Assembly: GCA_964571855.1 (NCBI GenBank)
Contig: CAZNDO010000001.1
Span: forward strand, 310,001-374,000
Length of the DNA: 64,000 bases
Reading direction: 5' to 3'
From: CAYYFX01 sp964571855
Lineage (GTDB): Bacteria; ARS69
The translations under genes and the position numbers were made by a program. Positions 8,670-16,497 of this stretch are shown one piece after another; positions within the stretch are counted from its first letter, which is position 1, and each line of letters opens with the position of its first letter. The notes under the pieces were generated by a model that was given only the letters and a program-made list of their open reading frames with translations, did no database searches and was not told the DNA's origin.

Positions 8670-10285
8670 GCGGGTTCCTCCGCCGCGGCCAGCCCCTCGA
8701 ACCGCATCACGAGACCGCCCCGTCCCTTCGGCAGGAACGTGACGAGCGGGTGCCGGTCCCCCACGCCCTCGGGGAAGTCGCGCTCGATCAGCTCGATCGC
8801 CTCGTGCGCGCGTCCGTCCGGATCCAGCGGTGTCCCGCCGCGCCGGTAGTCCACGATGCGGAACACCGGCGAGGGGTTCCCGCGGCCGAACGGCATCGCC
8901 GCCCGACAGCTGCGCGAGAAGAGCGGGTCGATCTGCGAGCGGCGCAGGTCCAGCTCCGCGGTCGGCGGCGCCGGCGCGGCGGCCGGGCACGCCGCGAACG
9001 CCGCGGCGAGATCGCGCACGAGCGAGTCCGCGCGGGACGCGTCCGTGGAGAACCCCGCCGCCGTGCGGTGGCCGCCCCAGGACTCCAACCGCTCGCGCAG
9101 CGCGCCCAGGACCTCCACGAGGTGAACGCCCTCGGGGCCGCGCAGCTCGGCCACGAGCTTGCCGCCCACGACGCGAAGGGCCGCGGCCGGGCGTCCCGTG
9201 CGCTCCGCGATCCGCGTGGCCGCCTTGCCGAGGAACCGGGCCTCCACGTCGGGCAGCGACAGCACGGCGGGGGCGCCGTCGAGCATGCCGAGGCGCTCGG
9301 CCTCCGCTTCCGCGAGCGCCACGGCCGCGTCCTGCGCCTTCTCGGTGGCGAGATGGCGCTGGAGAAGCGTCCCCGTGTCCCCGGCCCACGACGGGCGGCC
9401 GAGCAGCGCGTCCAGCCCGGCCGACCGTCCCTCCCGGGACGGCACGGCGGCGAACACGGCGGCGAGGCGCTCGCACTTGTCGCGGCGCAGGACGGCGTCG
9501 GGGCCGATCTCCAGGGCGCGCCGGGCAAGCTCCACCGCCGGCCGGTCGCCGCGGCCCACCGCAGTGAGGCCCTGCACGACCATCCCGCGGTTGCTGCGCG
9601 AGAGGTCGCCCCAGTCCGCGATCGTCCCGAGGGCGACGAGGTCAAGTAGCCGACAAAACTTCTTGTCGCCATCATCTCCGAAGCGTCGGCGCAGCAGTTC
9701 CCGGGCGAGCAGCGCCGCGACGCCGGCCCCCGTGAGGTCGCCGTAAGCGTCGGCCGTGGCCGCGTCCGCCTTGGGATTCACCAGGTTGCGAACGCGGGCG
9801 CGGCCGGGCGCCACCTCGTGATGGTCCGTCACCAGCAGGTCCAGCCCGAGCGTCGTCGCCAGTTCCTCCTCGGCCGCGCTGGCCGAGCAACCGTCCGTGG
9901 TCACCAGCAGCGTGGCGCCGCGGGCGCGGAAGCGACGCACGAGCTCGGGGTACAGGCCATGCCCCTCCACGTCGCGGTCCGGGATGTACGGGTCGCACTG
10001 CGCGCCGGCAGCCTCGAGAACCTCCACCAGGACCGCGGCGGACGTGATCCCGTCCGGATCGTCGTGACCGAAGACGCCGATGCGCTCGCCGGCGTCGATC
10101 GCGCGCTCGATCCGATCCGCCGCCTCGCCGAGTCCCCCCAGCACCGACGGCTCCGGCACGTCCTCGAGTCGCGCCGCGAGGAACCGTTCCGCCGCCGTCT
10201 CCGACCCGGTGCGCGCCGCGTAGATGCGCCGGATGGCGGGATGGTAGCGGGCTTCCGTCGGGGCCGCGCTCCGTTCCACGCTCAC
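8666..10285 (-). CDS. RecJ-like DHH/DHHA1 phosphoesterase
   Basis: A 539-residue single-strand nuclease/phosphoesterase of the DHH superfamily. Motif I is HDDPDG (residues 74-79), motif III is DHH (154-156), then a DHHA1 domain with GGHRTAAGFS and the RecJ-type C-terminal signature MPFGRGNPSPVFRI. Length is close to RecJ of other bacteria (about 570). Motif I differs from the common DYDADG of classical RecJ, so I withhold the gene symbol; the function is probably 5'-3' ssDNA degradation in repair. The GTG overlaps ltaE and the stop overlaps the glutaminase gene, both by four bases. Confidence 0.88.
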   Translation of the reverse strand: MSVERSAAPTEARYHPAIRRIYAARTGSETAAERFLAARLEDVPEPSVLGGLGEAADRIERAIDAGERIGVFGHDDPDGITSAAVLVEVLEAAGAQCDPYIPDRDVEGHGLYPELVRRFRARGATLLVTTDGCSASAAEEELATTLGLDLLVTDHHEVAPGRARVRNLVNPKADAATADAYGDLTGAGVAALLARELLRRRFGDDGDKKFCRLLDLVALGTIADWGDLSRSNRGMVVQGLTAVGRGDRPAVELARRALEIGPDAVLRRDKCERLAAVFAAVPSREGRSAGLDALLGRPSWAGDTGTLLQRHLATEKAQDAAVALAEAEAERLGMLDGAPAVLSLPDVEARFLGKAATRIAERTGRPAAALRVVGGKLVAELRGPEGVHLVEVLGALRERLESWGGHRTAAGFSTDASRADSLVRDLAAAFAACPAAAPAPPTAELDLRRSQIDPLFSRSCRAAMPFGRGNPSPVFRIVDYRRGGTPLDPDGRAHEAIELIERDFPEGVGDRHPLVTFLPKGRGGLVMRFEGLAAAEEPA

Positions 10286-11346
10286 GCCTCCCGCCGCGCG
10301 CCGCCCGGCGCGAGCACGCCGGCGAGCACGGCGGCCGCATGTTCCACGTCCGCGCGCGTCACGTCCAGATGCGTCACGGCCCGCAGGGTCGTCGGGCCGA
10401 AGGGGACGACCTTCACGCCGGCCTTCGCGGCCTCGCCCGCCAACTCCACCGGGGTCCGCCCGACCCCCGCCACGTCGAAGACGACGATGTTCGTCCGCGT
10501 GGCCTCGAGGTCCACGCGGACGCCGGGCAGATCCGCCAGGCGCTCGGCCAGCCACCGGGCGTTCGCATGGTCCTCGGGCAGCCGCTCCACGAGGTGGTCG
10601 AGCGCCCACAGCCCCGCCGCGGCCAGGATCCCGGACTGCCGCATGCCGCCGCCGAAGCGCTTGCGGTGCACCCAGCATCCGTCGATGAAGGCGCGCGTCC
10701 CCGCGATCAGGGACCCCACGGGCGCCCCCAGCCCCTTCGAGAGGGCCACCGACACGGAGTCCGCGTCGCGCGCGATGCGGGCCGGCGGGTCGCCCGTGGC
10801 CGCCGCCGCGTTCCAGATCCGGGCGCCGTCGAGATGCAACGGCAGTCCCGCGTCATGCGCGACCGCCGCCACCGCGTCGAGCGCCGCCTGCGGCCACACG
10901 TTCCCGCCCGCGAGGTTGTGCGTGTTCTCCGCCCACACGAGCGCCGTCCGAGGGCAGTGCGGCACGGGCGGGCGCACGGCGCGCCGCACCGCGTCCGGAT
11001 CCAGGATCCCGCGCGGCGCGTCCACCGGCTGCAGCGAGGCCCCCGACAGCGCCGCGGCGGCGCCCGCCTCGAAGTTCAGCACGTGCGCGCCGCGGTCCAG
11101 GATGATCTCCCCGCCGGGCGGGCAGTGCGCGCGCACCGCGATCTGGTTCGCCATGGTTCCCGACGGGACGAAGAGCGCGGCCTCCTTCCCCAGGATGGCC
11201 GCGATCCGGTGCTCCAGGCGCTCCACGGTGGGATCGTGGTCGAGGACGTCGTCCCCCACCTCCGCGGCGGCCATCGCCTCCCGCATGCCCGGGCGGGGCT
11301 TCGTGACGGTGTCGGATCTCAGGTCCACGACGGGCCGAGCGGCCAT
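10282..11346 (-). CDS. ltaE: Low-specificity L-threonine aldolase
   Basis: A PLP enzyme splitting threonine/allo-threonine into glycine and acetaldehyde. The 354-residue protein begins with the family hallmark VDLRSDTVTKP, has VGDDVLDHDPT, PSGTMANQIA, the PLP-contacting Asp173 in HLDGARIWNA and the Schiff-base Lys204 in SVALSKGLGAPVGS. It is the first gene of the long minus-strand directon that runs to larC. The 144-base region to the divergent membrane protein gene at 11491 must hold its promoter, though no strong consensus is evident. The stop overlaps the RecJ-like gene. Confidence 0.94.
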   Translation of the reverse strand: MAARPVVDLRSDTVTKPRPGMREAMAAAEVGDDVLDHDPTVERLEHRIAAILGKEAALFVPSGTMANQIAVRAHCPPGGEIILDRGAHVLNFEAGAAAALSGASLQPVDAPRGILDPDAVRRAVRPPVPHCPRTALVWAENTHNLAGGNVWPQAALDAVAAVAHDAGLPLHLDGARIWNAAAATGDPPARIARDADSVSVALSKGLGAPVGSLIAGTRAFIDGCWVHRKRFGGGMRQSGILAAAGLWALDHLVERLPEDHANARWLAERLADLPGVRVDLEATRTNIVVFDVAGVGRTPVELAGEAAKAGVKVVPFGPTTLRAVTHLDVTRADVEHAAAVLAGVLAPGGARREA

Positions 11347-11490
11347 GGGCGCTCCGGGGAGGTGCGGAATCGGGCCGTGCAGAGTACCACGCCGTCCGGA
11401 GGCGCGGCGAGGCAGGGGGGCGGCGCCCGCTCACGCCGCGCCCGGCGCCGGCCGATCCAGGACTCGTACTCCCGACCGAGGACCCGGCCC

Positions 11491-12276
11491 GTGATCCGAA
11501 GCCTACTTGACCACATCGATGCGCGGTGCGCGGGCCGCAACGGCTGGCTGCGCGCGCCGGCCCTCGCGTACTTCCTGTGGGTCTGGTTCCGGCACGCCGC
11601 AAGCCCGGAGTACCGCAGCGTCTTCGGCGGACTCAATCTCGGCATCCACGAGCTCGGACACTTCGTGTTCGGCTTCGGCGACGTCCTCGCCGCGCTCGGC
11701 GGCTCCCTGTTGCAGTGCCTCGTCCCGCTCGTGGGCATGGCGATGTTCGCGCGCCAGGGCGACTGGTTCGCCGTGGCGTTCGCCTTCGGCTGGCTGGGCA
11801 CGAACCTCTTCGAGGTGTCGGTCTACGCCGCGGACGCCGTGGCCATGCGCCTCCCGCTGGTGACCCCCGGCGGCGGCCACGCGATCCACGACTGGAACTA
11901 CATCCTCGGCGCGCTGGGATGGCTGCGCCACACCGAGCGCGTCGCGGGTCTCATCCGCTTCGCCGGGCACGCGAGCATGCTGGCGTGCGTGACGGGGATC
12001 GGTTACGTGGTGTCGAGGATGCTGACGCTGGCGCCGGAGCGGGACCTCGCCCCTGAAAAGCCCGAGGGCGGAGGGTTCACCGCTCGCCCGCGGGAACACG
12101 CCCTCCGCCCCGGGTCGGAGTCGGACCCCCCCGGGATCACGACTCCGCAGCCTTGCGGCTCTATACCGTCTCCGCCCGCGTTCGATGCCGGCAGATCGCC
12201 TTCAGCGCGGCCAGGACTTCGGAGCCGGGACAGGGATCCGGCCGCCCGCCGCGACTCGCCGTCTCGCCCGCGCTGA
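11491..12276 (+). CDS. Membrane protein with HELGH motif, unknown function
   Basis: A 261-residue protein with several hydrophobic stretches (APALAYFLWVWF, LLQCLVPLVGMAMF, WFAVAFAFGWLGTNLFEV). The sequence IHELGHFVF contains an HExxH zinc-binding motif at the start of a membrane segment, the arrangement seen in M50 site-2-type proteases. I cannot find the second M50 motif (N/D-P-x-x-D-G), so it may be a divergent or non-catalytic relative. The GTG start is uncertain. The last 40 or so residues are proline-rich and the frame runs 116 bases into the 3' end of the convergent CBS gene, so the true stop could reflect a lost one. I do not recognise the family. Confidence 0.6.
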   Translation: MIRSLLDHIDARCAGRNGWLRAPALAYFLWVWFRHAASPEYRSVFGGLNLGIHELGHFVFGFGDVLAALGGSLLQCLVPLVGMAMFARQGDWFAVAFAFGWLGTNLFEVSVYAADAVAMRLPLVTPGGGHAIHDWNYILGALGWLRHTERVAGLIRFAGHASMLACVTGIGYVVSRMLTLAPERDLAPEKPEGGGFTARPREHALRPGSESDPPGITTPQPCGSIPSPPAFDAGRSPSARPGLRSRDRDPAARRDSPSRPR

Positions 12277-12637
12277 TCGCGAGATCGTTGAGGGTCACCA
12301 CGCCCTCGACCGTGCCCTTCGCATCCGTCACCGGGACGCGACGCACCTGGTGCTCCTTCATCAGCTGCAGCGCGCGCTCGACGTTGTCGTCGGCCATGCA
12401 CCGATGCACGACCCGCGTCATCACCTCGCGCACGAGGATCTCGCCGGGACGCCGGTCCTGCATCGCGACCGCCATGCAGAGGTCGCGGTCCGTCACCACC
12501 CCGAGAAGCTCGCCGCGATTCCCGACCACGGGCAGGAAGCCGAAGTCGCCGTCCCACATCAACCGCGCGCACGCGGCAACGTCCGTATGCGGGCCGCAGG
12601 TTTCCGGGGATGGCGTCATGACGTCGCGGACCTTCAC
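12161..12637 (-). CDS. Tandem CBS-domain protein
   Basis: A 158-residue protein made almost entirely of a CBS pair: VRDVMTPSPETCGPHTDVAACARLMWDGDFGFLPVV then GVVTDRD, and a second repeat VREVMTRVVHRCMADDNVERALQLMKEHQVRRVPVTD with GVVTLNDLA. Such stand-alone pairs bind adenine nucleotides and sense energy state or regulate partners. The GTG start is supported by a GGAGG ribosome site seven bases upstream and by the motif starting at residue 3. It is divergent from the Crp/Fnr gene across a 461-base intergenic region with mirrored repeats, so the two may be co-regulated. Confidence 0.9.
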   Translation of the reverse strand: MKVRDVMTPSPETCGPHTDVAACARLMWDGDFGFLPVVGNRGELLGVVTDRDLCMAVAMQDRRPGEILVREVMTRVVHRCMADDNVERALQLMKEHQVRRVPVTDAKGTVEGVVTLNDLAISAGETASRGGRPDPCPGSEVLAALKAICRHRTRAETV

Positions 12638-12851
12638 GGGTCCTCCGCCGCTCGCCGCCCGCGCACGCGGGCGGGCGAGATCCGGGGCCGGGACCACGCC
12701 GGGCGGCGAGCCCGATGGATTCGCCGAGCGAAGCCGCCGGGTCGCGTGCTCGACCGGTACCCCCGTCGGATCCCGGCCCCTGACACGACAGTAGCGACCC
12801 GCCCCTCTCCCGCCCATGAGCCCCGTCACCCGCCCACGTGATGTCCGTCAG

Positions 12852-12872
12852 TTGTGGTTCGGAGATTGTGGA
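12852..12872. repeat. Left arm of mirrored operator-like repeat
   Basis: TTGTGGTTC, three bases, then GATTGTGGA. Inverted partner of 12980-13000 (18/21 identical). The two TTGTGG hexamers within the arm have the same orientation and a 14-bp period. Confidence 0.75.
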
Positions 12873-12979
12873 CGGCCTCGATGCAGGCCGTGCCCCTGCC
12901 GTGACTTGGGGCCTCGGCCCTGCGAAAGCGCGGGCGATCCGATCCAAGTCATTGTCTCCACAGGACTTCCTGGACATCA

Positions 12980-13000
12980 TCCACAATCTGTGAACCACAA
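12980..13000. repeat. Right arm of mirrored operator-like repeat
   Basis: TCCACAATC, three bases, then GAACCACAA. Inverted copy of 12852-12872, lying 99 bases before the Crp/Fnr start codon and just after a possible -10 hexamer. A one-mismatch DnaA-box-like TCATCCACA at 12977-12985 overlaps it, probably by chance. Confidence 0.75.
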
Positions 13001-13098
13001 GGGTTGAATGAGCGGAGGGTCCGAAATACCTTGGAGGGTGCCTTCGGGGGCCGGAAACCGGCGCCGCCCCCCACCGGCCCCGCAGGGGGTAGCTCGCC

Positions 13099-13836
13099 AT
13101 GGAGCGACCGGTCGTGGCGCGGCCTTGCGCGGATTGCGCCGCGTGTGCCGTGCTGGATGCCGGATTCACCGCCGGGCTGACCCCGGTGGACGCACAGAAC
13201 CTCGACCGGACCCGCGTGCCTCACGCGTACCGGCGCGGGCAGACCCTGTTCTACGAGGGCAATCCCTGCACGGCCGTGTTCTGCCTGCGGTCCGCGGTGG
13301 TCCGCCTGATCAAGACGGGAGCGCACGGCCGCCGGTATCTGCTCGGGCTGGCCGGGCCGGGGGACCTGCTGGGCCTCGAGGCCGCCGTGGGCGGCGCGCC
13401 CTACGACTACGGGGCGGAGATCCTGCGCGACGGGCAGGTCTGCCTGATCGAGCGGGCGCCCATGCTCCAGCTCATCGACTCCGTGCCCGGGCTGCGCGAC
13501 GCGTCCCTCCGGCAGCTGGCCACGGACGTCCGGCGCGCGCAGGTGGAGCGCGCACACCTCGCCAGCGGGGACGCGCGCGAACGGACCGCGCACGTGCTGA
13601 TGGAGCTGGGCCGCCGCTTCGGCGAGAACGAGAACGGGCGCGTGCACGTGGACGTGCCCCTGTCCCGGGAGGACCTGGCCGACATGATCGGCGTAGCGGT
13701 GGAAACCGCCATCCGGCAGTTCTCGGAGTTCCGCCGGCGCGGCATCCTCTCGTCCACGCGCACCTCCTTCGTGATCGAGGATCTCGATCGCCTGTCGCGT
13801 CTCGCACGCGCCCTGAGCCCGCCGGCGTCCTCCTGA
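13099..13836 (+). CDS. Crp/Fnr-family transcriptional regulator with N-terminal cysteine cluster
   Basis: A 245-residue regulator with an N-terminal Cys cluster C10-x2-C13-x2-C16, a cyclic-nucleotide-binding-like beta barrel (YRRGQTLFYEGNPCTAVFCLRSAVVRLIK and PGDLLGLEAAVGG) and a C-terminal winged helix (about 187-216, LSREDLADMIGVAVETAIRQFSEF). Additional cysteines are C57, C62 and C115. FNR uses three N-terminal cysteines plus one central one to bind an oxygen-sensitive [4Fe-4S] cluster; spacing here differs from E. coli FNR, so redox or oxygen sensing is an inference. The barrel lacks the Arg/Ser pair that binds cAMP in CRP. It ends before a strong terminator and lies beside mirrored repeats that it may bind itself. 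Confidence 0.92.
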   Translation: MERPVVARPCADCAACAVLDAGFTAGLTPVDAQNLDRTRVPHAYRRGQTLFYEGNPCTAVFCLRSAVVRLIKTGAHGRRYLLGLAGPGDLLGLEAAVGGAPYDYGAEILRDGQVCLIERAPMLQLIDSVPGLRDASLRQLATDVRRAQVERAHLASGDARERTAHVLMELGRRFGENENGRVHVDVPLSREDLADMIGVAVETAIRQFSEFRRRGILSSTRTSFVIEDLDRLSRLARALSPPASS

Positions 13837-13856
13837 GGATCCTCCGGACGAGAAAA

Positions 13857-13884
13857 GGGCCCCGGTGCCGGAGCACCGGGGCCC
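13857..13884. terminator. Strong GC hairpin between convergent genes
   Basis: A perfect 12-bp stem GGGCCCCGGTGC / GCACCGGGGCCC with a four-base loop, placed between the Crp/Fnr stop (13836) and the convergent exported protein stop (13940). AAAA precedes the stem on the plus strand, giving a UUUU-like tract after it for minus-strand transcription. It probably works in both directions. Confidence 0.85.
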
Positions 13885-13939
13885 GTGTGCACGCGCCCTC
13901 CGGGCGTCGCGGCGGTCCCACCCCGCCGCTTCGCGCCGG

Positions 13940-14734
13940 CTAGCGGTGCAGCGCCTTGATCCGACCCCACGTGGACGGCTCCACGGACACCGGCTTCAGC
14001 TGCGTGAAGATGATGTCCGTGTACGTCGCGGTGAGGTTCGCGGCCGGGTTGCCCGGCTGCAGGAACGGCTGCACGAAGCCGCCGACCTTCGCGTCGTTCA
14101 GCATGCCCCACAGGCCGTAGGGAGGATCCTCGGCCGGGTTGCCCTGGTCGAACGCGAGCGCGCCGGAGGAGTACGTGTTGCCGCCGTAGGTCACCTCGTA
14201 CTCGACGGTGGCGGGATCGGCCATGGAGAGGCCGTTCGCCAGGTACGTGGCCTTCAGGTGGATCGACGTGCCCTTCACGTAGTGCAGGCCGTGGTTGCCG
14301 GTGAAGCTGTAGAACGGCAGCCGGCCGCCGAAGACCGCGATCTCGCCGTCGGTCGTCCGGCAGTTGATCCGGCCGTCCGCCTGCGACCACCACGGGGCGA
14401 TCTGCAGACCGGCCTCGCCCTGCGCGGTGCCGTCCACGACCATGTCGAACTCGATGCTGAAGGCCGAGTTGTTCGGGAACAGGATCTGCGCGGCGTCGTC
14501 CTCGGAGAGACGCCACACGTGCAGGTTCGCGAAGCCGCCGCAGCTCAGGTTGCTGTCGGAGATGGACAGCGACGCCGGGTAGCTGTCGGTGGTGCCCACG
14601 GTCGAGGTCGGGCAGTCGTTGAACACCCGGAGCTCGAAGACCGCGCTGTTGGGGGTGGGTCCGGACGCCAGGGCGCTGCCCGCGAGGAGCAGCAGGCCCG
14701 CCGTCGCCGTAACGAACTTGCCGATGCGATTCAT
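13940..14734 (-). CDS. Exported protein ending in the W-G-R-I-K-A-L-H-R tag
   Basis: A 264-residue secreted protein of unknown function. It has a clean signal peptide (MNRIGKFVTATAGLLLLAGSALAS) and a mature region rich in beta-forming, aromatic and Gly/Asn residues, with no membrane segment. The fold may be a lectin- or concanavalin-like sandwich, but I do not recognise a family. The final residues, VEPSTWGRIKALHR, match the C-termini of two other unrelated exported proteins in this window. Start is supported by AAGGAG ten bases upstream. Two near-identical 12-bp direct repeats lie further upstream (14763-14789). Confidence 0.85.
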   Translation of the reverse strand: MNRIGKFVTATAGLLLLAGSALASGPTPNSAVFELRVFNDCPTSTVGTTDSYPASLSISDSNLSCGGFANLHVWRLSEDDAAQILFPNNSAFSIEFDMVVDGTAQGEAGLQIAPWWSQADGRINCRTTDGEIAVFGGRLPFYSFTGNHGLHYVKGTSIHLKATYLANGLSMADPATVEYEVTYGGNTYSSGALAFDQGNPAEDPPYGLWGMLNDAKVGGFVQPFLQPGNPAANLTATYTDIIFTQLKPVSVEPSTWGRIKALHR

Positions 14735-14762
14735 GGTTGTTGGACTCCTTGGTTGTTGCGAA

Positions 14763-14789
14763 CACGGACGAACGACTCACGTACGAACG
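14763..14789. promoter_or_regulatory. Tandem 12-bp repeat upstream of the exported protein
   Basis: CACGGACGAACG (14763-14774) and CACGTACGAACG (14778-14789) match at 11 of 12 positions with a 15-bp period, 29-55 bases upstream of the 14734 start codon. The layout resembles a two-half-site regulator binding region, but no regulator can be assigned. Confidence 0.4.
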
Positions 14790-14858
14790 GTGAACTCCCG
14801 CTGGATCATCTCTCTCGCCTCGCCTCCTCCTTTCGCGCGGACGCCCGCGCGCTGATCG

Positions 14859-16475
14859 TCAGTCCAGGATCGTGCACTTCCGCCCCTCCGACCCGCCGGC
14901 CGTCTCCAGCCGGTAGAAGTACGTCCCCGCGGGCAGCCCCCGCCCGTCCAGCGTCACGCGGTGCGTGCCCGCCGCGCGCGTCCCCTCGGTGAGCACGCGG
15001 ACCTGCCGCCCCGCGATGTCGTACAGGGTGAGCCTCGCCTCGCCCGCCGCCGGCATGCGGAACGAGACGCCGCTCGTGCCGCGGAACGGGTTCGGGAAGT
15101 TCTGCGCGAGCGCGAACGACTCCGCCGCCGGCACCGCGGGGCCCACCGTCGTGGCCGGGCCGAACCCGGCGCGCGACAGCCCGAGCTGCACGTCCGGATG
15201 CGTCATGAAGCGCTCCCAGACGGACGCGGTGCGGTGGTTCTCGATCATCATCACGATGGGCCCCTGGTCGATGCCGAGGTAGTCCGTGGCCCACCAGTTC
15301 ACCGTGAGGTTGAACGCGTCCTTGAACCCGTACGGGCCCCAGAGCTGCGGGTAGCTGTCGTACAGGTGGTGCAGGGTGGGGATGACCACCTCGGGCGCGA
15401 ACGGCAGCGAGCTGGCCGGCGCGGTGGGCGTGATCGTGCCGTTGTCCGTCCACGCCGGCGGCGCGCCGTGCGCCGCGTACCCGCCGGGATCGTCCGAAGC
15501 GGTCAGGCCCCAGAGCAGCGGCCCGTAGCCCGTCCACCCCAGCGGGTTGTCGATGCAGTACTCCCGCTGCGCCAAGGTGGCGCGACGCGAGTTCTCGAAG
15601 TAGGTGATCCCCTTGCTGGTCGTGTAGATGTCCTGGATGGACCGGAAGTCGATCCAGCAGTGCGAGTACTGGTGGCCGAACAGCGGCGGGAAGTTGATGT
15701 ACGTGTAGCCGTAGTAGGTGAGCCAGTCGTACCCGCTGGTCCACGTGAACCACGTGAAGTCCGGGATGGGGTGCGTGGGCGACCCGATGGCCAGGATATA
15801 GAGGATCATGGCCTCATTGTAACCGACCCAGGTCCCGAATCCCGTGCCCTCCGGCGCCCAGCCCATCTTGATGCCGATGCCGTTGTACACGAAGGTCCAG
15901 TCGGCCCGCTGCGTGATGGAGTCCGCCAGCGCGCGGATGGACACCTCGTCCGCGTGGGCGCCGTCGAAGTACTGCCGCGCGTCCATGATCCCGGCGAACA
16001 GCAGCGCCGTGTCGATGGTGGACAGCTCCGACGTCCACGTGCGCGTGGCCGTGCTCATGTCCAGGAAGTGGTAGAACAGGCCCTTGTACCCGATGCGCCC
16101 GGCCGGCTCCGGCCCCTGCGCCGCGGGGTTCCAGAACGTGTTGAGCGTGGTGAGCACGCGCGCCCGCGCGTTCTCCCGGCTGACCCAGCCGTGGTCCACC
16201 CCGATGCAGATGGACGACAGCCCGAATCCCACCGCCGCGATGCTGGCGGGCGACCCGGACGTGCTCCGGTCCTTGATCAGCCCGTTCGCCGGGTTCGCCT
16301 CGTTCCAGAAGTAGTCGAAGCCGCGGCGCTGCAGGTCGTCCAGCAGCACCTCGGTGTCCACCGCGCGCGCGGCCCCCGCGCTCACCAGCACGGCCGCCGC
16401 CGTCGCCAGGAGGCCGGCCCGCACGCCGCCGCCCCGCCGCCCCTTCCGCCGCCGATCCGATCGAATGCCGTCCAC
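14859..16475 (-). CDS. GH144/glycoamylase-family (PF10091-type) exported glucanase with sorting domain
   Basis: A 538-residue exported enzyme. After a signal peptide ending near AARAV come the family's segments LLDDLQRRGFDYFWNEANPANGLIKDR, AVGFGLSSICIGVDHGWVSR, LFYHFLDMSTA, STIDTALLFAG, WVGYNEAMILYILAIGSP, PPLFGHQYSHCWIDFR, NPLGWTGYGPLLWGLTASD and DYLGIDQGPIVMMIENHR. The same signatures occur in bacterial endo-beta-1,2-glucanases (GH144) and in the central domain of cyclic beta-1,2-glucan synthase. The last 90 residues (FALAQNFPNPF through LPAGTYFYRLE) are a FlgD/type-9-like C-terminal module. It follows the PorV-like gene by 22 bases and closes the receptor operon. Confidence 0.87.
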   Translation of the reverse strand: MDGIRSDRRRKGRRGGGVRAGLLATAAAVLVSAGAARAVDTEVLLDDLQRRGFDYFWNEANPANGLIKDRSTSGSPASIAAVGFGLSSICIGVDHGWVSRENARARVLTTLNTFWNPAAQGPEPAGRIGYKGLFYHFLDMSTATRTWTSELSTIDTALLFAGIMDARQYFDGAHADEVSIRALADSITQRADWTFVYNGIGIKMGWAPEGTGFGTWVGYNEAMILYILAIGSPTHPIPDFTWFTWTSGYDWLTYYGYTYINFPPLFGHQYSHCWIDFRSIQDIYTTSKGITYFENSRRATLAQREYCIDNPLGWTGYGPLLWGLTASDDPGGYAAHGAPPAWTDNGTITPTAPASSLPFAPEVVIPTLHHLYDSYPQLWGPYGFKDAFNLTVNWWATDYLGIDQGPIVMMIENHRTASVWERFMTHPDVQLGLSRAGFGPATTVGPAVPAAESFALAQNFPNPFRGTSGVSFRMPAAGEARLTLYDIAGRQVRVLTEGTRAAGTHRVTLDGRGLPAGTYFYRLETAGGSEGRKCTILD

Positions 16476-16497
16476 GAGGCTCCCCCTGGTTGATCGC

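Larger units (their letters stand above)
12638..13098. promoter_or_regulatory. Divergent regulatory region with mirrored TTGTGG repeats
   Basis: This 461-base region between the CBS and Crp/Fnr genes has no convincing gene. It holds two 21-bp arms in inverted orientation, 12852-12872 and 12980-13000, matching at 18 of 21 positions; only the central three bases differ. Each arm contains two TTGTGG hexamers (CCACAA in the right arm) spaced 14 bp apart. A possible promoter for the Crp gene is TTGTCT (12952-12957), 17 bp, CATCAT (12975-12980), which would put the right arm over the transcription start. A GC hairpin with GCCGG-AAA-CCGGC (13050-13062) lies in the leader before the ATG. Confidence 0.6.

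Noticed and set aside
8666..10285. Assigning the symbol recJ to the DHH protein
   Set aside because: Motif I reads HDDPDG rather than the usual RecJ DYDADG, so a RecJ-like but distinct nuclease cannot be excluded.
12977..12985. DnaA-box-like TCATCCACA near the Crp gene, as sign of a replication origin
   Set aside because: Only one near match, no AT-rich unwinding region and no dnaA/dnaN nearby; the sequence is better explained as part of the mirrored TTGTGG repeat.
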